A stretch of DNA of 64,000 nt from Nocardiopsis sp. FR4 (lineage in GTDB: Bacteria > Actinomycetota > Actinomycetes > Streptosporangiales > Streptosporangiaceae): contig NZ_VWVV01000026.1 of NCBI RefSeq assembly GCF_009830945.1, positions 1 through 64,000 on the forward strand. Direction: 5' to 3'. Both the position numbers and the translations under genes were made by a program. The first letter of the stretch is position 1, and each line of letters begins with the position of its first letter. This document shows, in pieces, positions 23,571-33,366 of this stretch. A model generated the notes under the pieces. That model did no database searches and was not told where the DNA came from. It saw nothing but the letters and a program-made list of their open reading frames with translations.

Positions 23571-24976
23571 CGTCGGATCACCTGGGTCGCGCCCTCGTCC
23601 TGGATCGCCTGCGGTGCGGGTCGTCGGGCGTTGTCGCTGATGCGCAGGAGGATGCCCATCATGATCCAGCTCGCCATCAGCGCGGAACCGCCCGCCGACA
23701 TGAAGGGTGTGGTGGAACCGGTCAGCGGGATCACCCGGGTCAGCCCGCCCAGGACGATGAAGACCTGGTAGGCGAGGACGAAGGCGATGCCGCTGGCCAG
23801 CAGCTTGTTGAACACGCCGGTGGAGGCGAGCGCCATGCGCATGCCGCGTTCCACGAGCAACCCGAGGACCAGGAGGATGGCGAGCAGGCCGGTCACGCCC
23901 AGTTCCTCGCCGAGCGAGGCGAGGATGAAGTCGCTGTCGGCGGCGAAGATGTTGTGCGCCTGGCCCGCGCCCAGACCGGTGCCGAAGAGGCCGCCGTAGG
24001 CCATGCCGACCAGTCCCTGCACCAGCTGCTGGCTGCCGCCGACCTCGTAGTAGACCTCCTGGTCGAAGGCGTTCAGCCAGATGTTCACCCGGGCCTGGAC
24101 GTGCCAGAAGAGCAGGTAGGCGATGTAGGCGCCGCTGACGAACAGCAGCAGGCCGATGGTCACCCACGAGGAGCGCTGGGTGGCCACGTACAGCATGGCC
24201 AGGAAGGTGCCGAAGAGCAGCAGCGAGGTGCCCAGGTCGGTCAGCAGCACGAGCATGCCGATCGCGAGCAGCCAGCCGACCAGGATCGGCGCCATGTCCC
24301 GGGCCCGGGGCAGGTCGATGATCTTGAAGCGGCCGATCTTGATCGGTTTGCCCACGATCTGGAGCACCTGGCGCTTGTTCATCAGGTAGGAGGCCAGGAA
24401 GATGACCAGCGCGATCTTGGCGAACTCCGAGGGCTGGAGGGTGAACGGGCCGATGCCGATCCACAGCCGGGCGCCGTAGACCTCCTTGCCCAGGCCGGGA
24501 ACGGCCGGGAGCATCAGCAGCACGATCGCGACCAGGCCGCTGATGTAGGTGTAGCGCTGCAGGACCCGGGGGTCCTTGAGGAAGATGATGATGAGGAAGC
24601 AGCAGATCAGGCCGACGGCCGTCCAGACCAGCTGCATGCCCACGCCCGCGCGTTCGATGTCCTCGACGTCGACCGCGTTCAGCCGCCAGATCATCGCCAC
24701 GCCGATGCCGTTGAGGAACAGCGTGCACGGCAGGATCAGCGGGTCGGCGTAGGGCGCCACGAACCGCATGGCCACGTGCGCGGCGGCGGACAGGGCGCCG
24801 AAGGTCAGGCCCACCGTCCACATCGCGGCGGGGACCCGGCCGTTGAGGTTGATGCCGGCCATCGCGATGCCCGCCATGGTGATGCCGATGGCGAAGACGA
24901 TGAGGACCAGCTCGGCGTTGCGCCGCTTGACCGGCGGCAGCATGGTCGGCGCCTCGGGGGCGGATGCGCTACTCAC
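23567..24976 (-). CDS. rodA: SEDS peptidoglycan glycosyltransferase (FtsW/RodA/SpoVE family)
   Basis: 469 residues from GTG 24976, with about twelve membrane helices. Family signatures are GGSQQLVQGLVGMAYGGLFG, DSDFILASLGEELG and the final GGSALMASWIMMGILLRIS. SEDS proteins polymerise lipid II; the adjacent pbpA product is the cognate cross-linker. Whether its main role is septal or polar growth cannot be told from sequence; the locus corresponds to rodA next to pbpA in mycobacteria. It follows pstP after 6 bases. Confidence 0.93.
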   Translation of the reverse strand: MSSASAPEAPTMLPPVKRRNAELVLIVFAIGITMAGIAMAGINLNGRVPAAMWTVGLTFGALSAAAHVAMRFVAPYADPLILPCTLFLNGIGVAMIWRLNAVDVEDIERAGVGMQLVWTAVGLICCFLIIIFLKDPRVLQRYTYISGLVAIVLLMLPAVPGLGKEVYGARLWIGIGPFTLQPSEFAKIALVIFLASYLMNKRQVLQIVGKPIKIGRFKIIDLPRARDMAPILVGWLLAIGMLVLLTDLGTSLLLFGTFLAMLYVATQRSSWVTIGLLLFVSGAYIAYLLFWHVQARVNIWLNAFDQEVYYEVGGSQQLVQGLVGMAYGGLFGTGLGAGQAHNIFAADSDFILASLGEELGVTGLLAILLVLGLLVERGMRMALASTGVFNKLLASGIAFVLAYQVFIVLGGLTRVIPLTGSTTPFMSAGGSALMASWIMMGILLRISDNARRPAPQAIQDEGATQVIRR

Positions 24977-24982
24977 ACCTGC

Positions 24983-26335
24983 TCACCCGGACCCTTCCTC
25001 GTTCGCCGCGTTCTCGCGGAGCAGGCCGACCCGCTCGCGGGCGTCCTCCAGGTTCTCCGCGGGCAGGGTGTTCTCCACGGCGTCGCGGTCGGCCTCGGGG
25101 AGCGAGTCCAGGCGCAGCCCGGTGTCCTCGACCTCCTCGGACAGGCTCAAGCCCGCGAGGTCGGTGTTGATCCCCTGGTAGATGCTCACGGTCTCCCCGG
25201 CGGGGGAGGGGCCCACGTAGTACTGACTGTCCACGTACTGGCGGCCGAAGTAGTAGGTGGCGCCCGCGACGACGGCGACCACGACCAGGAACACCAGCAC
25301 CATCGGCCACCAGCGGCGGGTGCGGTACTCGGCCTCGGGTTCCGGACGGCCCCGCCGGCCGGCCGGCGGGGCCTCGTAGCCCTCGTAGTCGTCGTTGTAG
25401 GGGTCCGCGTAGCCCGACCCCGGCGCGGCCCCGTACGGGCCGTCTGCGGGCTCCTCGTCGCCTACCGGGTCCATCTCGGCGGTGTCGCCGGAGCCGCGTA
25501 GCTCCTTGGCCCGTCTGGCCGGGCTGTCGTCGCCCTGGTCGGTGATCTCGCGGCGCTGGTCGGCCGCGCCGACCACCTGGGCCGAGCGGGTGGGGCCGTC
25601 GCGGTCGGTGTCGGTCTCGATGACGTCGGCGATGACCGCGGTGATGTTGTCCGGGCCGCCGCCGCGGATGGCGAGTTCGATGAGTCTCTTGGCCGCGGTG
25701 CGCGGGTCGGCCTCGGTGGCGAGGGTCTCGTGGATGGTCTTCTTGCTGACCACGCCGGAGAGCCCGTCCGAGCAGAGCAGGTAGCGGTCGCCGACCTTGG
25801 CCTCGCTGATGGAGATGTCGGGGTCGACCGGGCTCTTGCCGTCCAGGGCCCGCAGGATCAGGGACCGCTGCGGGTGGGTGGCGACCTCCTCCTCGGTGAT
25901 CTTGCCCTCGTCCACCAGGGTCTGCACCAGGGTGTGGTCGTGGGTGATCTGCTCGAAGCGGGGGCCGCGCAGCAGGTAGGCGCGGGAGTCGCCGATGTGG
26001 ATGAGCGCTACCCGGGAGCCGGCCCAGAGCATGGCCGTCAGGGTGGTGCCCATGTTCTCCAGCTGGGGCTCCGCCATGATCCTGCGCGAGAGGGAGGCGT
26101 TGGCCTGCTCGACCGCGCGCTGGAGGACCTCGGCCATCTCGTCGGCCCGCGGCGACTCGGAGTCCAGCCGGCGGATGGTGGAGATGGCGATGGAGCTGGC
26201 CACCTCTCCGCCCGCGTAACCGCCCATGCCGTCGGCGACCGCGAGGAGGTGTTGGCCGGCGTAGCCGGAGTCTTCGTTGCCTTCGCGGAGGCATCCTACG
26301 TCGGAGTACGCCGCGTATCGGAGAGCGATGGTCAT
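24983..26335 (-). CDS. pstP: PP2C-family protein phosphatase PstP
   Basis: 450 residues from ATG 26335, overlapping the fhaB stop (ATGA). The PP2C domain (about 5-240) has the metal-binding motifs REGNEDSG, VADGMGGYAGG, LCSDGLSGVV and GGGPDNITAV. A linker rich in Gly/Tyr/Asp leads to one membrane helix (about 320-340) and an extracellular C-terminus. PstP removes phosphates placed by PknA and PknB on themselves and on cell-wall enzymes. Confidence 0.95.
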   Translation of the reverse strand: MTIALRYAAYSDVGCLREGNEDSGYAGQHLLAVADGMGGYAGGEVASSIAISTIRRLDSESPRADEMAEVLQRAVEQANASLSRRIMAEPQLENMGTTLTAMLWAGSRVALIHIGDSRAYLLRGPRFEQITHDHTLVQTLVDEGKITEEEVATHPQRSLILRALDGKSPVDPDISISEAKVGDRYLLCSDGLSGVVSKKTIHETLATEADPRTAAKRLIELAIRGGGPDNITAVIADVIETDTDRDGPTRSAQVVGAADQRREITDQGDDSPARRAKELRGSGDTAEMDPVGDEEPADGPYGAAPGSGYADPYNDDYEGYEAPPAGRRGRPEPEAEYRTRRWWPMVLVFLVVVAVVAGATYYFGRQYVDSQYYVGPSPAGETVSIYQGINTDLAGLSLSEEVEDTGLRLDSLPEADRDAVENTLPAENLEDARERVGLLRENAANEEGSG

Positions 26336-26835
26336 TTGCGCAGTTCCAGGACGGTTTTGCCGATACGGATGGGCTGACCCACCGTGATGGGCTGAGGGCG
26401 GTTCAGCTTCTGCTGGCCGAGGTAGGTGCCGTTGGTGGAGTTGAGGTCCTCCACGAACCAGCGGCCGTTGTCGGAGTAGACGCGCGCGTGGCGCCCGGAC
26501 GCGTAGTCGTCGGTGATGACGAGGGTGGAGTCCGGGGCGCGCCCGATGAGGATGGGTTGGGCGCTCAGGTCGACCGTGGTCCCCTTGAGCGAGCCCTGGG
26601 TCACGACCAGGGCCGTGGGCTCGTTGCGGCGCGCGCGCTGGGGCCGGGAGGAGTACGAGGGCGCGGAAGCCTCCCGGCGCTGGGCCGGACGCGGCGCGGG
26701 GCGGGGCTTGCGCCGCGGCTTCTTCTTGGACGGACCGAAGAGGTCCGTGCGGATCACACCGACCGCGAAGAGGACGAACAGCCAAAGCACCGCGAGATAC
26801 GCGATCTTGATCAGTATGAGGGTCAAGTTGGACAT
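26332..26835 (-). CDS. fhaB: FHA-domain membrane protein FhaB
   Basis: 167 residues from ATG 26835. The N-terminal membrane helix (MSNLTLILIKIAYLAVLW...) is followed by a basic linker and an FHA domain at about 85-165 with GRAPDST, SGRHA and LNSTNGT, which binds phosphothreonine. In mycobacteria the homologue (FipA) links PknA phosphorylation to FtsZ and septation. The frame is open to 26883, but the start at 26835 agrees with homologues. Confidence 0.93.
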   Translation of the reverse strand: MSNLTLILIKIAYLAVLWLFVLFAVGVIRTDLFGPSKKKPRRKPRPAPRPAQRREASAPSYSSRPQRARRNEPTALVVTQGSLKGTTVDLSAQPILIGRAPDSTLVITDDYASGRHARVYSDNGRWFVEDLNSTNGTYLGQQKLNRPQPITVGQPIRIGKTVLELRK

Positions 26836-27120
26836 CGAACTGCTCTTCAGCCCCTGTCGTGCTCCGGCCGGGGTGGCGGTCATCTACGCCGCCACCGTGT
26901 CTTCCCCACCTTCGGGTCGGTGAGTGTCGAGGTCGCCGACCGCGGCGTCCGGCCGCGGCCATTGTGCCCGATCGGTCAGGTCTTCGCGGAGACTACCCTC
27001 CCGGCCGGATATCCGACAGCGGATCCACATTCGGCCCGCCCGGGCTCGACCTGTCAGACGCCGGCGGGACGGCGTTGGTTGCGGTCCTTTCGGGTCTGAT
27101 CGGTCGGCTCCGCGGGGGCG

Positions 27121-27888
27121 TCAGTCGCGCCGGAACGTCATCGTGGTCCGGCCGAGGCTGATCCTGCTGCCGTCCACCAGGCGGGCCTGCCTGACCTGCT
27201 GGCCGTTGACGAAGGTGCCGTTGGTCGACCCCTTGTCCACCAGGATGGCCTCGTCGCCGTCCAGGCGGATCTCCACGTGGTGGCGGGAGACGCCGTTGTC
27301 GACCAGGCGCAGGTCGCAGTCGGTGCCGCGGCCCAGGAGCGTGACCGGCGTGGTCAGCTCGAAGGACTGCTGCATCCCGTGACTGGCGATACTGCCCTCG
27401 GCGGTGGCCCCGCCGGGGGAGATCAGCAGGCGCGGACGCCCGGTCTGCTGCTGGCCCGCGGCCTGGCCCGGGTCGCCGACCGGCTTGCGGACCTCGCCGT
27501 CCTTGCCGACCATGGTGCCGCGCACGACACCCGAGCGGATGCGGAAGCGGCCCGTCTTGAGGCCGTCGTCGGACCTGAAGTGCACACGGACCGGCCCCAC
27601 GAAGGAGTAGCCCTGCTCCGTGGCGTAGTCGCGCGCCAGCTTGGACAGCTCCTGTCCCAGGCTGTCGGCGTAGACTTCCAGGCGTTCCTTGTCGCTGGTC
27701 GCCAACTCGACGATGAAGTCGTTCGGGACCAGGGTGCGGCCCTGGGCCACGATGGCCGCCCGCTCGTCCATCTCGCGCTGGACGGCGCTCGCCACCTCGA
27801 CCGGCTGGAGCTCGGACTTGAAGGCCATCGCGAAGGTGCCTTCGATCATGCCCTCAAGCCTGCGCTCGAAGCGTTGGAGCACTCCCAC
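27121..27888 (-). CDS. fhaA: FHA-domain protein FhaA
   Basis: 255 residues from GTG 27888, chosen because AGGGAGG stands 6 bases before it and the protein then begins GVLQRFERRLEGMIEGTFA, the conserved FhaA start. Residues 1-125 form the N-terminal DUF3662 domain, followed by a Gly/Gln linker and a C-terminal FHA domain (GRGTDCD, SRHHVEI, GSTNGTFVNG). FhaA binds phosphorylated MviN/pseudokinase and PknB partners and regulates peptidoglycan synthesis. First gene of the cluster; 230 bases separate it from fhaB. Confidence 0.94.
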   Translation of the reverse strand: MGVLQRFERRLEGMIEGTFAMAFKSELQPVEVASAVQREMDERAAIVAQGRTLVPNDFIVELATSDKERLEVYADSLGQELSKLARDYATEQGYSFVGPVRVHFRSDDGLKTGRFRIRSGVVRGTMVGKDGEVRKPVGDPGQAAGQQQTGRPRLLISPGGATAEGSIASHGMQQSFELTTPVTLLGRGTDCDLRLVDNGVSRHHVEIRLDGDEAILVDKGSTNGTFVNGQQVRQARLVDGSRISLGRTTMTFRRD

Positions 27889-28123
27889 GAGGTACCTCCC
27901 TTTGTACTCCACTTCGTATGTGTAGACGATCGTAACCGGGCTGGGGTGCCCCTGGTTTCAGGCGCACCCCGCCAGGGCCCCCGCGGGGTTGCTCCCCAGT
28001 GGACCGAAATGCGTGTGCGACCCACCTCCAGAGCGTGCTAGCCTTATCCATGTCGCCAGGGGAACCGGACGAAAAGCCCGGATCACCTGGCAACACAACT
28101 GAAGAAGTGAAGAAGTGTCACTC

Positions 28124-28206
28124 GGGCGGGTGGCGGAACGGTAGACGCGCACGGTTCAGGTCCGTGTGTCCGAAAGGATGTGAGGGTTCAAATCCCTCCT
28201 CGCCCA
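28124..28206 (+). tRNA. tRNA-Leu (anticodon CAG)
   Basis: 83 nt with acceptor GGGCGGG pairing with CTCGCCC (one G-U), discriminator A, anticodon loop TTCAGGT, a long variable arm (GTCCGAAAGGATGT...) as in class II tRNAs, and T-loop GTTCAAAT. tRNA-Leu next to fhaA is also typical of the phylum. Confidence 0.95.
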
Positions 28207-28212
28207 CATGAA

Positions 28213-28255
28213 GCGGGCTGCTGCTCGGAGGCTGTGCCTCCTCGCGGCAGCCCGC
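28213..28255 (+). terminator. Terminator of tRNA-Leu
   Basis: GCGGGCTGC (28213-28221) pairs with GCAGCCCGC (28247-28255); an inner stem GGAGG/CCTCC strengthens it. A T-rich stretch (GTTCTTGTTG) follows. Confidence 0.8.
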
Positions 28256-28415
28256 CGTTCTTGTTGAGGGGCGATCCCCCGCACCTCCGGAGTCCGGGCA
28301 CGGTGGCGGGCCCGACGGCGATCGCCGGGCGGCCGCCGCCGGGCAGACTCCTCCGGGGCCGGACCCGGTCCGGACGCGCCCGCGGATCCGGGGGCGCGTC
28401 CGGGTTCCGGTTCGG

Positions 28416-29159
28416 TCAGTCGATCCTCGCGGCCCCGTCCAGATCCCACACCCGAAGGTGTCCGCACATGCCGTTGCGCAGCGGCCCGGACGGCACGTCG
28501 GCACCGTAGACGGCGGACTCCTCCAGGTGCGTTCCGTCGCCCCGACCCAGCGCCTCCAGGTGGCTCCTGGTGGTCCGGGCCTGGTGCACCGCTCCCCGTT
28601 CCACGTGGTGGTGCCACCCCGCGGCCCGCTCGCGGACCAGCTCGGTGGCCGCACGGTACAGTCCGCGCATCGCCCCGGGACCCTCGCTCTCCACCCGTTC
28701 GCGCAGTTCCAGGTAGCCCTGCACGGCGAGGTCCCGGCGCTCCCGGGCCGCCCGCTCGGCCGAGGTGACGGCCTGGGGCAGCACGGTGGCCCGGCGGTAG
28801 GCGTCCGGGTCGGCCAGCACCCGGCCGGGGTAGGTGAGCACGGCGTCCCCCGCCTCCGGCAGCCCCGCGTTCTGCATGACGACCAGGATCTCCAGGTCGC
28901 CGCTGTCGTTGACCAGCCGGTGCACGGTTCCGGGCGTGAACCACAGCAGGCTGCCCGGGCGCAGCGGGGTCCGCTGGAACCCGGCCCCGCTGAGGGTCTC
29001 CAGGAAGCCCTCGCCCCGCAGCACCACGTAGCCCTCCGCCGAGGCGGTGTGCAGGTGCGGCGAGCCGCCCGCGAGCCCGTCGGCGGCGGGCCAGTCGTAG
29101 ACCCGCAGGTGGGAGACGGCGGTGCCGCCGGGGAACCCCGGGATCCGGGGGCCGTTCAC
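28416..29159 (-). CDS. Cupin-domain protein of the sugar-catabolic operon
   Basis: 247 residues from GTG 29159, which overlaps the upstream stop as GTGA. A single cupin_2 domain occupies about 15-115: the metal-site histidines are in SPHLHTASAEGYVVL and GTVHRLVNDSGD. The C-terminal half is helical and ends with the sequence GMCGHLRVWDLDGAARID. It is the last gene of the operon. It could be an isomerase, epimerase or binding protein for a sugar acid; sequence alone does not decide. The open frame continues upstream but would overlap the DUF6807 gene. Confidence 0.82.
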   Translation of the reverse strand: MNGPRIPGFPGGTAVSHLRVYDWPAADGLAGGSPHLHTASAEGYVVLRGEGFLETLSGAGFQRTPLRPGSLLWFTPGTVHRLVNDSGDLEILVVMQNAGLPEAGDAVLTYPGRVLADPDAYRRATVLPQAVTSAERAARERRDLAVQGYLELRERVESEGPGAMRGLYRAATELVRERAAGWHHHVERGAVHQARTTRSHLEALGRGDGTHLEESAVYGADVPSGPLRNGMCGHLRVWDLDGAARID

Positions 29160-30175
29160 CGGGTCTCCCCGGTGCCGCCGTCCCCGGCCGGGTCCGCCGC
29201 GGAGCCCTCGGCCGCCTCCCGCTCCAGCTCGGCCAGGCCCAGGTCGGCGAGGGCCTTGGAGCCCTCCCCGCCCCGGTCCCCGTCCGCGACCACGACCGCG
29301 TACCGGAAGGCGAGGGTCTCCCCCGCGCCGACGGTCACGACCTCGTCGAAGAAGGGCGCCGGGCACACGCACGCGAAGATCCCGCTGCGCACGAACCACT
29401 TCACCGGGTGCCCGGGGTTGTCCGGGGCGTCCACGAACACCAGCGTGGAGGAGGAGTCCGTGCCGTCGTGGCGCCCCACGAAGCCCATCCACGGCGAGCG
29501 CGTCCCCATGAGGTCGTCGCCGCCCTCGCGCCCCTCGGCGTGGACGCGCCCCCCGCTGAAGGAGCGGGGACCGCGCCAGAACAGCCCGCCGTACCCGGCG
29601 TTGGGCCGGCCCTCGGTGGTGGGGCTGCCGAAGGGGACGTCCCCGCCGGTCAGGTTGGTGAACGAGGTGGTGAACACCAGGGTCCACGCCCCCCGGTCGG
29701 GGGCCGCGGTCACCCGCAGCCCCCGCCGCTCGGAGAACCAGGTCTCGCCCTGCTCGGTCACCCACTCCAGCCGTTCGCCGATCGAGACCCGTTCCGGTGA
29801 GGCCTCGATCCGGTCGAAGGACCGGTGCTGGGTGGAGCCGTCGTTGGCGAGCTGCTGGTACCCCGCGTCCCGGAGGTAGGTGGGCCCGCCCCAGAAGTTG
29901 GCCGATCCCACGTTGGGCAGGGACCAGGCGATCCCCTTGTGCCACACGTGGTCGTGCGGCCGGTACAGGCTGACGGTGTCTCCGCCCAGGGTGCGGAGGG
30001 GGTGGAGGTAGGGGCGCGGCGCCTCCAGCTGCGCGTCCCAGGGGCGGTACACGTAGCGGAAGAGCTCGCCGCCGTCGTGGGTCAGGCGCAGCGAGCGTCC
30101 CTGCTCGTGCACCAGGCCCAGACCGCGCGCGGCGGGCTCGCCGTCGGCCGTGGTGGTCGTGGTGTTCGCGGACAT
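29156..30175 (-). CDS. DUF6807 (PmoA-like) family protein
   Basis: 339 residues from ATG 30175 with AGAAGG 9 bases before it; GTG 30184 in frame is less likely. It contains RPYLHPLRTLGGDTVSLY, RPHDHVWHKGIAW and ANFWGGPTYL, the histidine-rich hallmark of this family, long called PmoA-like although unrelated to methane oxidation function. DUF6807 genes are usually found beside Gfo/Idh oxidoreductases and glycosidases, as here. A role in sugar modification is inferred from that company. Confidence 0.85.
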   Translation of the reverse strand: MSANTTTTTADGEPAARGLGLVHEQGRSLRLTHDGGELFRYVYRPWDAQLEAPRPYLHPLRTLGGDTVSLYRPHDHVWHKGIAWSLPNVGSANFWGGPTYLRDAGYQQLANDGSTQHRSFDRIEASPERVSIGERLEWVTEQGETWFSERRGLRVTAAPDRGAWTLVFTTSFTNLTGGDVPFGSPTTEGRPNAGYGGLFWRGPRSFSGGRVHAEGREGGDDLMGTRSPWMGFVGRHDGTDSSSTLVFVDAPDNPGHPVKWFVRSGIFACVCPAPFFDEVVTVGAGETLAFRYAVVVADGDRGGEGSKALADLGLAELEREAAEGSAADPAGDGGTGETR

Positions 30176-30251
30176 GTCCTTCACCCTTCTGTGGCCGGGA
30201 ACCGGTGTGGTCGGCGGGGCGCGGGGGAGCGGGCCCCGCGCCCCGCCGGGA

Positions 30252-32207
30252 CTACTCCTCGATGAAGTACTGCTCCGGGTTGGTCGGGCCGGGGTCGTTG
30301 TAGTTTCCGGAGGAGTACATGCTGTCGGGCACGTTGTGGAAGGTGTCCGCCACGATCCCGTAGCCGGGCGGGCTCAGGCTGATCCCGATGGCGTAGAACT
30401 GCTCCTGCGTGACCGCCAGGAAGTCGTGCATCAGCTCCTCGCGGGCCTCGGGGTCGGGCTCCTCCTGGATGGCGTCGTACATCTCCAGGTGTTCGCGCAC
30501 CTCGGCGGGCGGCTCCTGGGAGCGGGGGTCCTGGCCGTCGGAGACGTACCACTGGGCCCACGGGATGCCGAAGTTGGACTCGCCGCTCTGCGTGGGCGCG
30601 TACCAGCGCGGGTCGTACATCGCGTCCATCATCCCGTTGTCGCCCGACCACACGTTGGCGTCGTGCTCGTTGTTCTCCCGGCGGGTCTGCCAGAGGGAGC
30701 GGTCCTCGGTGTTGAGTTCCACGTCGATGTCCAGCTCGCGCCAGAAGCCGACGACCATCTCCATCGAGTCCACGATGTCGGGGCGGAAGTCCGTGGGCAC
30801 CGACAGGGTGAAGCGCACCGTCTCGCCGCGCGGGCTGGTCCGGAAGCCGTCGGAGCCGCGCTCGTCGTAGCCCGCCTCGTCGAGGATCTCGTTGGCCAGG
30901 TCGAGGTCGTACTCGGTGTACTGCTTGGCCAGCTCCTCGTTGAAGAACGGGCTCTCCTCGCGCGGTGCGCCCTGCCAGGGCTCGCCCTGGCCGCGGTAGA
31001 CGACGTCGATGATGTCCTGGCGGTTGATGGCGTGGGAGAGCGCCACCCGGAAGTCGCGGTCGTTGAAGGTCTCGCGCAGCTCCTCGTCCTCGTGGGTGAG
31101 GTTGAGGGAGATCATCGCCGTGTTCATCTCGGCGGGCTGGAGCTCGAAGAAGTCGTAGCCCCCGGACTCGCGTCCCTCTGCCAGGGTGGGCCGGTTGGCC
31201 AGGGTGTTGAAGTGGCGCGAGTGCATGTCGATCTCGCCGTTGAGCGCGCGGACCAGCATGACCTCCTCGTCGGGGAGGATGTCGAAGACCACCCGGTCGA
31301 TGTAGGGCAGCTGGTTGCCCTCGGTGTCGACCTTCCAGTAGTAGGGGTTGCGCTCCAGGACCATGCGTCCGGAGTCGGCCAGCGGCTCCACGACCTTCCA
31401 GGGGTACATGGTGGGGATGTCCGGGTTCTGCCAGTACCGGGAGCTGTCGATCACGCCCGCCTTGGCCTCGAACATCTCGACCCAGTCGGTGAAGCCCTCC
31501 TCCCGTGCCAGCTCGTCGGCGTCCGGGTTGTGGTCGATGTGGAACTGCTCCAGGTAGTGCTTGGGCTTGGTCACCACCTGGTACTGGAGGAGGTCGTACC
31601 CGGCCCACAGGGCGTCGGGCTCCTCGAAGGTGATGGTGAAGGTCTGCTCGTCGATCTTCTCGGCGGTGCCGGGGCCGGCCGCCGCGACGGGGGTGAGGTC
31701 GTGGTTGTTGAAGATGTCGTTGAAGGCGAACACGACGTCGTCGGAGGTGAACGGCTCCCCGTCGGACCAGCGCAGGCCCGCGCGCAGGGTGAAGGTCAGC
31801 TCGGTGGCGTCCTCGTTGTACTCCCAGGACTCGGCGAGGTTGGGGATCACCTCCTCCCAGTCCGTGCTCCAGCGGGTCAGGTTCTCGTAGCCCACGGTCC
31901 GGCCCAGCCAGGGCCAGTCGCCCACGCCCAGGATGGCGGTGTTCCACTCCCCGCCGTAGACGCCGACGCGCTCGTGGGGCTCGACCACGAGGGGTTCGTC
32001 GGGCAGCCGTTCCTCCAGCGGGGGCAGGTCGCCCGACTCCACCAGGGCGGCGAGCATCGGCGCCTCACCGGTGCCCTCCACCTGCTCCCCGCCCTCGACG
32101 TCGGGGTCGAAGGAGAAGAAGGAGCAGCCCGTGGCCATCACCACCGCCGCCGTGCCAGCGGCGGCTCCCAGCCACCGCCGTCTGCCGCCTGTCATCCGTT
32201 GCCTCAT
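30252..32207 (-). CDS. ABC transporter substrate-binding lipoprotein (SBP_bac_5, Opp/Dpp type)
   Basis: 651 residues. A lipoprotein signal peptide ends in MATGC (C28 to be lipidated). The family 5 binding-protein pattern is seen in NLTRWSTDWEEVIPNLAESWEYNEDATELTF-like segments and in LRAGLRWSDGEPFTSDDVVF. Although the family is named for peptides, members near glycosidases bind oligosaccharides. It is preceded by GGAGAAGG and stands between the ATPase genes and the DUF6807 gene. At 651 residues it is longer than usual (about 550). Confidence 0.93.
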   Translation of the reverse strand: MRQRMTGGRRRWLGAAAGTAAVVMATGCSFFSFDPDVEGGEQVEGTGEAPMLAALVESGDLPPLEERLPDEPLVVEPHERVGVYGGEWNTAILGVGDWPWLGRTVGYENLTRWSTDWEEVIPNLAESWEYNEDATELTFTLRAGLRWSDGEPFTSDDVVFAFNDIFNNHDLTPVAAAGPGTAEKIDEQTFTITFEEPDALWAGYDLLQYQVVTKPKHYLEQFHIDHNPDADELAREEGFTDWVEMFEAKAGVIDSSRYWQNPDIPTMYPWKVVEPLADSGRMVLERNPYYWKVDTEGNQLPYIDRVVFDILPDEEVMLVRALNGEIDMHSRHFNTLANRPTLAEGRESGGYDFFELQPAEMNTAMISLNLTHEDEELRETFNDRDFRVALSHAINRQDIIDVVYRGQGEPWQGAPREESPFFNEELAKQYTEYDLDLANEILDEAGYDERGSDGFRTSPRGETVRFTLSVPTDFRPDIVDSMEMVVGFWRELDIDVELNTEDRSLWQTRRENNEHDANVWSGDNGMMDAMYDPRWYAPTQSGESNFGIPWAQWYVSDGQDPRSQEPPAEVREHLEMYDAIQEEPDPEAREELMHDFLAVTQEQFYAIGISLSPPGYGIVADTFHNVPDSMYSSGNYNDPGPTNPEQYFIEE

Positions 32208-32259
32208 GTGTCCTTCTCCTGCTTCATGGGGGGTTTCCCGCCTCGGGCGGGCCGGGGGG

Positions 32260-33366
32260 TCAGGTACGGGAGCTGCCGGGGCCGCCGTTCGCGGTGATCC
32301 CGGTGAGGTCGAGTTCCTCGGCGCGGTGGCAGGCCACCGTGCGGCCCGGCGCGGTCCCGCGCGCCACGGGCGCCTCGGTGGCGCACAGGTCGACGGCGTA
32401 CCGGCACCGGGGGTGGAAGGGGCAGCCGGACGGCGGCCGCGAGGGGTCGGGCACCTCGCCGGTGAGCCGCACGCGCTCGCGGGTGCCGCGCAGCCGCGGG
32501 TCGGGGATCGGCACCGCGGAGATCAGCGCCTCGGTGTAGGGGTGCAGCGGTTCGGCGAACAGGTCCTCGGTGGGCGCCACCTCCACGATCCGGCCCAGGT
32601 ACATGACCGCGACCCGGTCGCACACGTGCTCCACCACCGACAGGTCGTGCGACACGAACAGGTAGGTCAGTCCCAGCTCGTCCTGGAGGTCCTGGAGGAG
32701 GTTGAGGATCTGCGAGCGGACCGAGGTGTCCAGGGCGCTGACCGCCTCGTCGGCCACGACCAGGCGCGGCCCGGCGACCAGCGCGCGGGCGATGCTCACC
32801 CGCTGGCGCTGGCCGCCGGAGAACGCGTGCGGGAAGCGGCGCAGGTGGTCGGGGTGCAGCCCGACCCGCTCCATGACCTCGCGGACGCGTGCCTCCAGTT
32901 CCTCGCCGCGCAGGCCCAGCAGCGTGCGCAGGGGTTCGCCCACGATGTCGCGCAGGGTCATCCGCGGGTTGAGCGAGGACTGCGGGTCCTGGAAGACCAT
33001 CCGCACCTCGCGGTGGTAGGTCGCGGCGTCGGAGGCGGACAGGTTCAGGGCGTCCAGGACGCGGCCGTCGGCGGTCCGGTAGCGGATGTGCCCGGTGGCC
33101 TCCGGGCGGACCCGCATGACGCTCGAACCCAGGGTGGTCTTGCCGCAGCCGGACTCCCCGACCAGGCCCAGGGTCTCGCCCTCGTACACGTCCAGGTCCA
33201 CTCCGGCCACGGCCCGCACGCGGCGAGGGCCGCGCCGGGACCGCCGTCCGCGCACGGGGTAGCTCACCTCCAGGTCGCGGACGCTGAGGACGGGGGCGGT
33301 CGCCGCCGCGTCCGAGGCGGGACCGGTCCGCTCGGCCGGCGCGGGGGCCGGGGTCTCAGTCGGCAT
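32260..33366 (-). CDS. Opp/Dpp-type ABC transporter ATP-binding protein (OppF-like)
   Basis: 368 residues. Walker [11 protein letters not shown]-loop [14 protein letters not shown], signature FSGGQRQR, Walker [13 protein letters not shown] and the switch histidine in FVSHDLS are complete. The C-terminal oligo_HPY region has the four cysteine-type pattern [15 protein letters not shown] that often carries an iron-sulfur cluster or zinc. It overlaps oppD by 11 bases. It powers uptake with the two permeases of the operon. Confidence 0.94.
   Translation of the reverse strand: MPTETPAPAPAERTGPASDAAATAPVLSVRDLEVSYPVRGRRSRRGPRRVRAVAGVDLDVYEGETLGLVGESGCGKTTLGSSVMRVRPEATGHIRYRTADGRVLDALNLSASDAATYHREVRMVFQDPQSSLNPRMTLRDIVGEPLRTLLGLRGEELEARVREVMERVGLHPDHLRRFPHAFSGGQRQRVSIARALVAGPRLVVADEAVSALDTSVRSQILNLLQDLQDELGLTYLFVSHDLSVVEHVCDRVAVMYLGRIVEVAPTEDLFAEPLHPYTEALISAVPIPDPRLRGTRERVRLTGEVPDPSRPPSGCPFHPRCRYAVDLCATEAPVARGTAPGRTVACHRAEELDLTGITANGGPGSSRT

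Noticed and set aside
22098-24821. Long minus-strand frame that would fuse pbpA to a 400-residue N-terminal part
   Set aside because: The upstream part is an out-of-frame reading of rodA; pbpA has its own start at 23570 overlapping the rodA stop.
30150-32297. Plus-strand frame of 715 codons
   Set aside because: Shadow of the substrate-binding lipoprotein gene on the other strand; Val/Gly/His-rich without motif.
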